Assembly (NCBI GenBank): GCA_965249895.1
Contig: CBDFNC010000004.1
Location: forward strand, 1,364,001 to 1,428,000
Source: CBDFNC01 sp965249895
GTDB lineage: Bacteria; Pseudomonadota; Gammaproteobacteria; Enterobacterales; CBDFNC01
Length of the DNA stretch: 64,000 nt
Direction: 5' to 3'
Shown: one piece after another, positions 18,057 through 26,208 of the stretch
Position numbering within the stretch: position 1 is the first letter of the stretch
Layout of the letters: each line of letters starts with the position of its first letter
The notes under the pieces: model-generated
What the model saw: the letters and a program-made list of their open reading frames with translations, nothing else
Told to the model about the DNA's origin: nothing
Database searches by the model: none
Position numbers and translations under genes: made by a program

Positions 18057-18215
18057 TAAGCTTTGCTCCCCTTGGCAGCCAGTTCGTTGACCTTGATCCC
18101 ATCGGACACATTCACTAAGCCCTGCACCACAACCTTCTCTCCAGGCGCCAGACCATCATCAATCAATACGCTATTGTCGACCCGGGTACCAAGCACAACC
18201 TGACGGCGATTAGCC
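18056..18215 (-). pseudogene. RND membrane-fusion (adaptor) protein, 3' part
   Basis: This encodes the last 50 or so residues of the periplasmic adaptor: ANRRQVVLGTRVDNSVLIDD, then GLAPGEKVVVQGL and a Lys/Ala-rich end. It is the usual C-terminal membrane-proximal domain of the HlyD/AcrA family. It continues the frame of 19919-20841 after removal of the inserted element and one copy of the 9-bp duplication. The stop codon overlaps the permease start. Confidence 0.88.
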
Positions 18216-19918
18216 CAGCGATTCTTGGTGAGAACTGGCTCAGTAAGGTAAAAGGGGTTTTATGGTTGTTTTTTCTCCAAACCTGCTCAAGCTCGCTGCT
18301 CTACCTGATTTCACACTCAAATTGCAGGCAGGGATCAAGCTACACAGTTAAGTGCATTTTCCTCTAATTCGTATTTTCAGCTTCTTTTAACTGCCGTCAC
18401 CTCGTCATCATCGCCATTGAGAAGTAGGTCCATCAAATGCTCCCAATCGTCTACAACGAGCATGCGGATCGTTGACCTAACGTTTTCCCACAGGTGGGCC
18501 TTAGAGCCATAGGAAACTCGGCAAGCCTGATACACTCCGTCAGTGAGCTCAAAAATCTGATGAAAATAAAAGGCTAATAGGGTGAGAAGATACATGTTAT
18601 AGCTCAGGTTTTGCTCACCATGGCCATAGTTGTGCTCAATGTGGTATCCCTGATTTTTCAGTGTGTTAAAGCACTCGTTTTCAATTTTCCACCGGCATCG
18701 ACCTGCTCGGGTCATCTGCTGTACATTGGCTTCAGTGATCTCGATATCCGTTACCCAGCTATTGGTATAAGAAATTTTTCCTTTCTTATTTTTTAGCTGA
18801 TATTTGAACCAGTTAACCTCCAACGCACCTTTCCCACCATGGAGGGGGACTGCATTTTGCCAGGTATAAATATGCGTGCGACCTTGGTTATCCATGTGCT
18901 GTGTTGTTGGTAGCTGCTTATAAGCTTGGAGCCACTCTTCCAGATACTTATGATCACCTGGCTTAGCGACAAACAGACAATGCATGCCATTGGCCATCAC
19001 GGTTTCCATAAAGGGCTGGTGAGACATTAACCCGTCTCCACAGATAAGAAACTTCTGTCGAGGGTGAGCCGCCCTCAATTTATCAATAAACCGTTTGGCA
19101 GCATTGATCTCGCAGTCTTGCTTCTTACTCCCATCGCCATTTTGTATTGCTTCTGGCATCACAGGCAGCACCTGTTTTTTATCAGGGTGCATAATGGCCC
19201 CCTGTAAAATCCCATGGCTATGGGTTACCTCACCGTTTCTCTGTTTTTTGTGGAGACATTGCTCGCAGTGAACTGTCTTGGAGCGATGGTACTCAGTACC
19301 ATCAATGGCGCACATAAGTACCCCTGGTAAGATGGCGTAGTCTTCCAGGTGTTTATGACGACGAAGACGACCGAAAAGTGTTTTGAAAATGCCAGCCATC
19401 TCCTGTGAGGGAATGTTATCCAGCACATCACGTAACTGGCTATCCCCAGGGATATTCTCAACATTGAAAATCGTTTGTAAGTTATTGCGCTGGTATTTTT
19501 GCTCCAGTCGTTTCTGAAAATGAAGCAGAGATGGATCCTGAAAATACATGCAGGCGAAGGCGCTCATCAATATGTCATGCTGGCTATAGGTACATTTACT
19601 CTGCTGCCTGCCATCGGGAATGGTGAGAAATTGCTCGGATAGCGCTTTCCTGAGGGCGCTAAAGCTTAAGTGCTTTTTACTTTTAGTCAGTGAGGCCAAT
19701 AATTTATCTTAAAAAACGTCTAACGTGCACGCATTATACCCAAGCATTTGTTTTTCTTTGTGATCTAGTGGCGTCAGTTGTTGTCAGAGATCCGCCATTG
19801 TGGGGCTGGTTTTTGTGATCTTTTTGCCACTGTAGAGCAAATTAGCGCGAAAAGTCTTTTTTTAGATGCTTTGAAGCCCTTGCTACACAAGGGGATTGGT
19901 CAACGCCCAGAATTGCTG
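18216..19918 (-). mobile_element. IS4-superfamily insertion sequence inside the efflux adaptor gene
   Basis: The ends carry inverted repeats CAGCRATTCTKGG (18216-18228 and, inverted, 19906-19918). They are bracketed by an exact 9-bp duplication CGATTAGCC (18207-18215 and 19919-19927) within adaptor coding sequence. The element is 1703 bp with one transposase gene on the minus strand, the same direction as the operon. The intact duplication and clean disruption of an otherwise readable gene indicate a recent insertion. Confidence 0.9.
18377..19699 (-). CDS. IS4-superfamily DDE transposase
   Basis: A 440-residue transposase. The catalytic residues are expected in MCAIDGTEYHRSK (first Asp), FLICGDGLMSH (second Asp) and RWKIENECFNTLKNQGY (Glu, with a YREK-like context). 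Zinc-ligand-like CEQC lies between the first and second catalytic blocks. The N-terminal region (FQDPSLLHFQKRL, GDSQLRDVLD) is characteristic of a group often annotated as IS4-like or ISNCY; I cannot decide between the two. The gene appears intact, and its insertion inactivates the RND adaptor gene. Confidence 0.88.
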   Translation of the reverse strand: MASLTKSKKHLSFSALRKALSEQFLTIPDGRQQSKCTYSQHDILMSAFACMYFQDPSLLHFQKRLEQKYQRNNLQTIFNVENIPGDSQLRDVLDNIPSQEMAGIFKTLFGRLRRHKHLEDYAILPGVLMCAIDGTEYHRSKTVHCEQCLHKKQRNGEVTHSHGILQGAIMHPDKKQVLPVMPEAIQNGDGSKKQDCEINAAKRFIDKLRAAHPRQKFLICGDGLMSHQPFMETVMANGMHCLFVAKPGDHKYLEEWLQAYKQLPTTQHMDNQGRTHIYTWQNAVPLHGGKGALEVNWFKYQLKNKKGKISYTNSWVTDIEITEANVQQMTRAGRCRWKIENECFNTLKNQGYHIEHNYGHGEQNLSYNMYLLTLLAFYFHQIFELTDGVYQACRVSYGSKAHLWENVRSTIRMLVVDDWEHLMDLLLNGDDDEVTAVKRS

Positions 19919-20841
19919 CGATTAGCCACACCTTTTTCATCCACCACATAGACAAAACGCTTGGTGCCAGAATATTCCAACGCCTGCACCGGCACTATAG
20001 GCGCTCGCTGAGGTGCAAAATCAATACTGGCCGACATCAACATGCCAGGCTTTAACTTGTTTTGGACATTATCAAACATAACCCGCACCCGAATATTCAG
20101 AGAGTCCGGATTAACCCGGGAATCGATAGCGGAAATCTGACCGTAAAATTCAGTCTTTGACCAGGCTCTGCTTGTGGCAACGACAGGTGTACCTACGGAA
20201 AGCTGAGGAATGTACTGCTCCGGAACCTGCAAGTCTAAGCGCATTTTGGACAAGTCATCCAGATTCATCAATTCGCTGCCACCGGTGACAAACTGACCAC
20301 GAATGAAATCGATAAGACTCACAGTACCGTCAAATGGCGCAGACAGATAATAATCAGTAAGAAACGCTTTAGCTGCATTCAAACGGGCCACCGCTATGTC
20401 CACCGCCGCACGCTGACCATCAACCTCCGTTTGCGTTACCGCCCCTTTGCTCACCAAACTACTAAAGTCGACTAACTTGCGTTGCTCGTCTCTAAGATAA
20501 GCCTGCGCCTCGACAACACTGGCCTGTACTTTTTCATCATCCAGCTTGATCAGCAGTTGACCCTTTTTGACCTTGTCTCCTGCCTTCACTTCAATACTGT
20601 CCACCTTAGCAACCACTTCAGAAGTCACCTTGATGCCATGTTGTGCTTCCAGTTTACCGATCAAAGCAATTGACGGAGTTAGTTCGGTAGCTTCCACCAG
20701 CTGAGTAGTGACATCTATTGTTCTTGCTGGACGTTTTTTCTTTTCCGTCAGCTGGGACGCATCCGAGTTCTTCTGGTAATAAACGAAACCACCAAATCCG
20801 AGAACAACAGCCACCAGAACCATTGAAATTTTACTTTTCAT
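19919..20841 (-). pseudogene. RND membrane-fusion (adaptor) protein, 5' part
   Basis: The first 305 or so residues of an AcrA/MexA-type periplasmic adaptor. An N-terminal anchor (ISMVLVAVVLGFGGFVYY) is followed by a lipoyl half-motif (VVAKVDSIEVKAGDKVKKGQ), a short coiled-coil hairpin, the second lipoyl half (LSAPFDGTVSLIDFIRGQFV) and a beta-barrel domain. The frame enters the IS at ANR and stops after a few foreign residues. With 18056-18206 it restores 357 residues, a normal length. The product lacks its C-terminal domain, so the RND pump is probably non-functional. Confidence 0.92.
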
Positions 20842-21343
20842 ATCTCAAACGCGCCTTAAAAAAATCTGCCGCTATATTATCAAACTGCATAGTTAATCGA
20901 TGTAAGGGGATTGCAAAGTTCTGTAAAGAGCGGAACAACCAAAACAGGGGGAAGTAAAGAGAAAGTAAAATAACTGGAGATATATTTCCGGTTATTCTCC
21001 CCAAAATATTTTGTCCTCTAGATGCTCAGTCTTGATATTGCGTTCGCTCACTTCTCCCAACTGCCGAGTTTAAGAAGTGAGCCTTACAAAACAGTGAACC
21101 GCTGATACGTAAAGGGAAGCATGAGAAAATATATTCCTGAATGACGTTCAGAAACTCAGTTAGATATTCGCTGCCCAGATACTTCCTGGCCAATTAATAT
21201 TATCCCCGCTTACAATTTCTTACAAAATTTAACTTACATTCAGTTGTAATTGACACTTCTTTACAATAGATTACAAATTCAAAAAATTATCAACATGGAG
21301 TTCTTCTTAAACTGAGAAAAGCGTACCTGTTGGAGGGAAATTA
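20842..21343 (+). other. Intergenic region between the RND operon and the first LRR gene
   Basis: About 500 bp of A+T-rich DNA between divergent genes, with no open frame that I can support. The half near the adaptor gene should hold the RND operon promoter and the other half the LRR promoter. No local regulator gene (TetR or MarR type) sits beside the efflux operon, as is often seen. Confidence 0.6.
21250..21277 (+). promoter_or_regulatory. Candidate sigma-70 promoter of the first LRR lipoprotein gene
   Basis: TTGACA at 21250-21255 is followed after 16 bp by TACAAA at 21272-21277, about 65 bp before the start codon. The surroundings are strongly A+T-rich. The second LRR gene has a diverged version of this region without the TTGACA, so the two copies may be expressed differently. 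Confidence 0.35.
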
Positions 21344-22290
21344 ATGTCAAAAGTAAAAAGTTTAATCGCCATATCCTTAGCCATGACTTTGGCCGCCTGT
21401 GGTGGTGGTGGAGGCTCATCCTCTACGCCAACTACACCAACAGACAATATACCTGGTGAATTAAATATCAGCCCATCACTAAAGCAGATGCTGGAAAATC
21501 AACTGGGCGCACCAATATCAGCAACTAATGTACTCGGCATTACTAAGCTGGAAATAAACCATAGGAAAGATTTTGATTTCACAGGTATAGAGTACCTTAC
21601 CAACCTTAAAGAACTAAAACTTTACGATAGTAAACCAACCAACCTTAATTTCGAAAAATTAACCAAGTTAACAAGCCTGACTCTCGATTATACCTTTCAA
21701 GATAGTATTGACATCAGCGCATTGACTAAACTGGAACACCTGAGGATAGCCAACAACTCTCTCGCCGAGTTAGACTTGTTAAACCTGACGGAGCTGAAAA
21801 CCCTCAACCTCAGAGGCAACCAGTTAACAAGCTTGAACCTAACTAATCAGTCAAAGCTAACCGTCCTGGATGTACCACACAACAAACTGACACAGCTGGA
21901 TATCAGCCACCTGAATAACTTAACCGAGCTCTATGCTGAAAATAATCCCCTGACCAGCCTAGAGATTAGTGACCTTACGGAACTAACCAAGCTTTACCTA
22001 GCTAATAGCGAACTAAGCACACTCGACGTCGGCCAGTTAACCAAATTAACTGAACTCGATGTTGTAAATAATCAGAAGCTAGCAAATTTACATGTGGGTA
22101 ATCTGACCCAGCTTACCAAGCTCAAACTGGCTGGTAATACTAAGTTGCAAGCACCCAATTTAGACCATTTGACTCAACTGAAAATTTTGGATGTGTCTGG
22201 CATCAATTTAACTTCGCTGGATACTAGCGAGCTGACTCAACTGGAAGAGTTAGATATTTCCAACACCAATTTGGTCGCTCTGGATATCAG
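21287..22290 (+). repeat. First unit of a direct duplication (partner at 23253-24260)
   Basis: From TTATCAACATG in the leader to roughly codon 315 of the LRR gene, this DNA is nearly identical to 23253-24260. The leader TTCTTAAACTGAG, the ribosome binding site and the signal peptide are included. After this point the two genes diverge and differ in repeat number. This is the sequence trace of a tandem gene duplication. Confidence 0.85.
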
Positions 22291-22984
22291 TAAATTAACC
22301 AAGTTAACCAAGCTTGAAGCTGCAAACAGCGGATTAAAAAACCCTGACCTTAGCGAACTAACTCACCTCTTCGTATTAGACCTGAGTTCCAATGAGATTG
22401 ACAACCTGAATGTCAGCCATTTAACTAAGTTAAATGAACTTAAAGTGTCTGACAACAATCTTGCCGAGCTAGATACCGGCAACCTTGGCGGGCTCACGCT
22501 ACTACATATTGAGCGGAACCTACTGACGAATCTGAATGTAACTCATCTGACTGAGCTAACCAGTCTTGTCGCCGGTTACAATATAGGCCTTTCCGGGCTG
22601 AACGTCAGCGGTTTGACAAAGCTAACCCGACTCTCTGTTCCAACAAGTAACATTTCCGATTTGGATGTGGGCAACTTAACCCAGCTCACCGAGCTCGGAG
22701 TCTCAAATAACAGGCTTACTACCTTGAACTTGACTCCGCTCACCTCACTTACCAAGCTGGGTGCATACTCCAATCAATTAAGCAGCTTGGATTTAAGCGA
22801 AGCAAGCAAGCTCACCAAACTAGTTCTATTTGATAACAATTTTGTATCCCTTGATGCCAGTGGCTTATCCGAGTTGGAAGAGCTGAACCTTCTCGAAAAC
22901 CCGAACTTGCTCCAGGTAAGGCTCATCAGAACTAATCCTGACGCCAAAGTTTCAGTGGACCCCGGAGTTGAGCTGATAAGATGA
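21344..22984 (+). CDS. Leucine-rich-repeat lipoprotein, first tandem copy
   Basis: A 546-residue lipoprotein. The signal peptide ends in a lipobox (MTLAAC) followed by a Gly5-Ser3 linker. From about residue 75 it consists of some 21 leucine-rich repeats of 21-22 residues with the pattern LTxLTxLxVxxNxLxxLDVS. The fold would be a curved solenoid displayed on the outer or inner membrane, probably binding protein or glycan; no catalytic domain is present. The ATG is preceded by GGAGGGAAA. The paralogue 325 bp downstream is nearly identical for the first half and then differs in repeat number. The function is unknown. Bacterial LRR lipoproteins of this kind are often adhesins or surface receptors. 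Confidence 0.9.
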   Translation: MSKVKSLIAISLAMTLAACGGGGGSSSTPTTPTDNIPGELNISPSLKQMLENQLGAPISATNVLGITKLEINHRKDFDFTGIEYLTNLKELKLYDSKPTNLNFEKLTKLTSLTLDYTFQDSIDISALTKLEHLRIANNSLAELDLLNLTELKTLNLRGNQLTSLNLTNQSKLTVLDVPHNKLTQLDISHLNNLTELYAENNPLTSLEISDLTELTKLYLANSELSTLDVGQLTKLTELDVVNNQKLANLHVGNLTQLTKLKLAGNTKLQAPNLDHLTQLKILDVSGINLTSLDTSELTQLEELDISNTNLVALDISKLTKLTKLEAANSGLKNPDLSELTHLFVLDLSSNEIDNLNVSHLTKLNELKVSDNNLAELDTGNLGGLTLLHIERNLLTNLNVTHLTELTSLVAGYNIGLSGLNVSGLTKLTRLSVPTSNISDLDVGNLTQLTELGVSNNRLTTLNLTPLTSLTKLGAYSNQLSSLDLSEASKLTKLVLFDNNFVSLDASGLSELEELNLLENPNLLQVRLIRTNPDAKVSVDPGVELIR

Positions 22985-23309
22985 TAAAGAGCCGGATATA
23001 CGCAAACCTGACAACAAGCCAAGGTGAGTCAAGATTATTGTGGCTGCATAGGATGTCAAAATAACAGATTTAAAACGTGCATAAACTGTCAACTGGAGGC
23101 ACCAGAGCCTTCAGCTGACTGTCAGTGTTCTCAAAACACCAAAATTAACACACAGCTAACTCATATGCCCCACTTACAATTTTTTACAGCGTTTAATACC
23201 CGGCAAGTTGTAAACAATTTTTCTATTAAATCCAGCATGATCAATCAAATAATTATCAACATGTAGCTCTTCTTAAACTGAGGAAAGCGTACCTGTTGGA
23301 AGGAAATTA
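22985..23309 (+). other. Spacer between the two LRR genes
   Basis: About 325 bp. The last 55 bp repeat the leader of the first LRR gene (TTATCAACATG, then TTCTTAAACTGAG and the ribosome binding site). The remainder is A+T-rich and contains a small cysteine-rich open frame (23024-23266, GTG start) with no convincing ribosome binding site, which I do not call as a gene. No strong terminator hairpin was seen after the first gene, so read-through into the second is possible. Confidence 0.5.
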
Positions 23310-24260
23310 ATGTCAAAAGTAAAAAGTTTAATCGCCATATCTTTGGCCATGACTTTGGCCGCCTGTGGTGGTGGAGGAGGAGGCTCATCCTCTACACCAA
23401 CTATACCAACAGACAATATACCTGGTGAATTAAATATCAGTCCATCACTAAAAAAGATGCTGGAAACCCAACTGGACGCACCAATATCAGCAACTAATGT
23501 ACTCGGCATTACTAAGCTGGAAATAAACCATAGGAAAGATTTTGATTTCACAGGTATAGAGTACCTTACCAACCTTAAAGAACTAAAACTTAACGATAGT
23601 AAACCAACCAACCTTAATTTCGAAAAATTAACCAAGTTAACAAGCCTGACTCTCGATTATACCTTTCAAGATAATATTGACATCAGCGCATTGACTAAAC
23701 TGGAACACCTGAGGATAGCCAACAACTCTCTCGCCGAGTTAGACTTGTTAAACCTGACGGAGCTGAAAACCCTCAATCTCAGAGGCAACCAGTTAACAAG
23801 CTTGAACCTAACTAATCAGTCAAAGCTTACCGTTCTGGATGTGCCACACAACAAACTGACACAGCTGGATATTCGCCATCTTAATTACTTAACCGAGCTA
23901 TATGCTGAAGGTAACCCCCTAACCAGCCTGGAGATTAGTGACCTTACGGAACTCACCAAGCTTTATCTATCTAATAGCGAACTAAGCACACTCGACGTCG
24001 CCCAGTTAACCAAATTAACTGAACTCGATATTGTAAATAATCCGAAACTAGCTAATTTAGATGTGGGTAACCTGACCCAGCTTACCAAGCTCAAACTGGC
24101 TGGTAATACTAAGTTGCAAGCACCCAATTTAGACCATTTGACTCAACTAAAAATTTTGGATGTGTCTGGCATCAATTTAACTTCGCTGGATACTAGCGAG
24201 CTGACTCAACTGGAAGAGTTAGATATTTCCAACACCAATTTGGTCGCCCTGGATGTCAGA
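23253..24260 (+). repeat. Second unit of the direct duplication (partner at 21287-22290)
   Basis: Near-identical to 21287-22290 apart from scattered substitutions and one extra Gly codon in the linker after the lipobox. It marks the duplicated 5' half of the LRR gene pair and is long enough to support homologous recombination between the two copies. Confidence 0.85.
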
Positions 24261-25211
24261 AAGCTAGTTAACCTAAAGGAACTTGATGCTGAGAATAGTG
24301 GAATTGCTACTCTGGACATTAGCAATATTGACCAACTAACCAAGTTAAACCTGTCTAAAAACCATAAGTTGGAGACGTTGGATATAAACCACCTGTCTAA
24401 CCTGACTAATTTAAATGTATCCTTCAATAACTTCAATTCACTGGATATCAGCGAACTTATTAACCTGATTGAGCTTGAGGCTGAACACTCAGGCCTGGTC
24501 AACCCGGATATCAGTAAATTGACTAAACTCTCCGTATTAAACCTGGGTTCAAACGGCCTTGAACATCTTAACGTCAGCCATTTAACTAGCCTTACCAAGC
24601 TTACAGTCTATGACAATAAGCTCAACATTTTGGATATTGGCCAGTTAACCAAGTTAAACGAACTCCATGCCTCAAATAACCAGTTGGTGGAGCTGGATGT
24701 AAGCAAACTGACTAAGTTAACGAATCTTAATGTAGGCGATAACAATTTGTCCAACCTGGATGTTATCCCCCTGACTGAACTTACAGAGCTCACAGCCGGA
24801 TTTAATAAAAACCTCAACCAGCTGGAAGTCGGCAACCTAACAAAACTGACTCGTCTTGTCGTAGAAGGAAATGGTATGTCAACGTTAAACGTTGGCAATT
24901 TGACAGCACTTACCTTTCTCGATATCTCGGAGAATAATTTCACTGAACTCAATTTGGGCCAGCTGACCAACCTATCGATACTTTTTGCTCATTCAAACCA
25001 ATTGAGTAGCTTAGATGTCAGTAAGTCAATCAAGCTTACTCGTTTGACACTAACGGAGAACAATTTGACTAGCCTGGATGCCAGTGGTTTATCAGATCTC
25101 GACCAGCTAAGCATTATGGATAACCCCAACCTGACTCGGATAGACCTGACAGGTTCAAACCCTAATGTAGACATTAACGTAGGCCCTGGCGTACAGATAA
25201 TAGGCCGATAA
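23310..25211 (+). CDS. Leucine-rich-repeat lipoprotein, second tandem copy
   Basis: A 633-residue paralogue of the preceding gene: the same signal peptide, lipobox (LAAC) and a Gly6 linker. Its N-terminal 310 or so residues are almost identical. The C-terminal half has about four more LRR units than the first copy (87 extra residues), and many of its units differ in solvent-exposed positions. Both proteins end with the same cap style (SLDASGLS, then a PGVQII-like end). The pattern fits duplication followed by gain or loss of repeat units and divergence of one face of the solenoid. A hairpin follows 27 bp after the stop codon. The binding partner is unknown. Confidence 0.9.
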   Translation: MSKVKSLIAISLAMTLAACGGGGGGSSSTPTIPTDNIPGELNISPSLKKMLETQLDAPISATNVLGITKLEINHRKDFDFTGIEYLTNLKELKLNDSKPTNLNFEKLTKLTSLTLDYTFQDNIDISALTKLEHLRIANNSLAELDLLNLTELKTLNLRGNQLTSLNLTNQSKLTVLDVPHNKLTQLDIRHLNYLTELYAEGNPLTSLEISDLTELTKLYLSNSELSTLDVAQLTKLTELDIVNNPKLANLDVGNLTQLTKLKLAGNTKLQAPNLDHLTQLKILDVSGINLTSLDTSELTQLEELDISNTNLVALDVRKLVNLKELDAENSGIATLDISNIDQLTKLNLSKNHKLETLDINHLSNLTNLNVSFNNFNSLDISELINLIELEAEHSGLVNPDISKLTKLSVLNLGSNGLEHLNVSHLTSLTKLTVYDNKLNILDIGQLTKLNELHASNNQLVELDVSKLTKLTNLNVGDNNLSNLDVIPLTELTELTAGFNKNLNQLEVGNLTKLTRLVVEGNGMSTLNVGNLTALTFLDISENNFTELNLGQLTNLSILFAHSNQLSSLDVSKSIKLTRLTLTENNLTSLDASGLSDLDQLSIMDNPNLTRIDLTGSNPNVDINVGPGVQIIGR

Positions 25212-25237
25212 TAAAAAGGGACTTAAATGCTGAAGAA

Positions 25238-25270
25238 TCACCTCGTGATTTTATATAAATCATGAGGTGA
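25238..25270 (+). terminator. Hairpin downstream of the LRR genes
   Basis: TCACCTCGTGATTT and AAATCATGAGGTGA form a 14-bp stem (one G-U pair) around a 5-base loop, 27 bp after the LRR stop codon. There is no clear U-tract behind it. It may terminate or stabilise the LRR transcript, and it lies between convergent genes. Confidence 0.55.
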
Positions 25271-25375
25271 AGCTATTAGATCACCCCACAAGCTGATCAA
25301 ATAGCTTTTGCCATAAACCAATGAAGACCGACCAAGTAGCGTTAAGCACAAAATCAGCCACACGCACTAGCCTTT

Positions 25376-26197
25376 TTACGCGTTATTAACGGATTTATCC
25401 GCCACCTTCCCCACCAGCATCACTGCCCGCAAGTTGTCCTTATAATGCTTAAACACTTTCCGCATTGCTAATGCCCTGCGACGAGCATCCGGATAACGGC
25501 ACAGATTCCAGAGAAAAATAGCTGTTCTTCGCCACCCCTCATCTTGCAAGACGCGTTTGGGCTCGAGCAGCCCCATTGCGTTGGTTGCCTGTGCATCTAT
25601 CGTAAAGCCCTGAGACTCGAGGTGAGCCTGCCATTCAGCCACAGTCACAGGTTTTGCAGGCACCTGAAGGGCCTGGGCAATCGCTTTTTGGATCTCTCGT
25701 TTTTTCGTTTCATCAATCGTGTCGGGCACAATACAAAGTTCATGGATCCCATAGCGTCCCCCGGGGGCCAAAAGCCTTGCGGCCTCACCCATGATTTGTG
25801 CCTTGGTCTGCTCCGTTTGCATGGTGAGCATAGCTTCCCCATATACAACAGTTGCAGATTTATCGGCTAACCCAGTCTCCTGGGCGCGGCCCACCAAGCA
25901 CTGCTGCGAACTCCCATTCAGATAGCTTTTGACGATATCGGCTGCCTGTTGGTTTTGCTCAATAGCCGTATACTGGGCCGGTTTTTTCGCCAAACAAAGG
26001 CGGGCGGTGAAACCTAAACCTGGCGCAAACTCCACCACCTTATCCTGCGGGCTCACCTTAAGTGCTGCCAACATCTTTTCCGTCAGCTCCCTGCCCCCGG
26101 GTCGCAATACTTTTTTCCCCAGCTTAGCCAGCACCCAATGTCCGGGCATCTTGTCCAGGTGGCGCTGCTGTTCAGGCATTGATAATTTCGATTCCAT
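25376..26197 (-). CDS. Class I SAM-dependent methyltransferase
   Basis: About 273 residues with a Rossmann-type methyltransferase core: motif I VVEFAPGLGFTARL, an acidic end of strand 2 (TAIEQN), a motif near YGEAMLTM and LLAPGGRYGIHEL. The ATG at 26197 is preferred over the one at 26215 because AAGGGA lies 7 bases upstream of it and the earlier codon overlaps the receptor stop. It is the last gene of the ABC/TonB-receptor operon. The C-terminal part is basic and Arg-rich (YPDARRRALAMRKVF). The substrate is unknown. The operon context suggests modification of the imported compound or a metabolite made from it. Confidence 0.85.
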   Translation of the reverse strand: MESKLSMPEQQRHLDKMPGHWVLAKLGKKVLRPGGRELTEKMLAALKVSPQDKVVEFAPGLGFTARLCLAKKPAQYTAIEQNQQAADIVKSYLNGSSQQCLVGRAQETGLADKSATVVYGEAMLTMQTEQTKAQIMGEAARLLAPGGRYGIHELCIVPDTIDETKKREIQKAIAQALQVPAKPVTVAEWQAHLESQGFTIDAQATNAMGLLEPKRVLQDEGWRRTAIFLWNLCRYPDARRRALAMRKVFKHYKDNLRAVMLVGKVADKSVNNA

Positions 26198-26208
26198 CGT
26201 ATTTTCCC

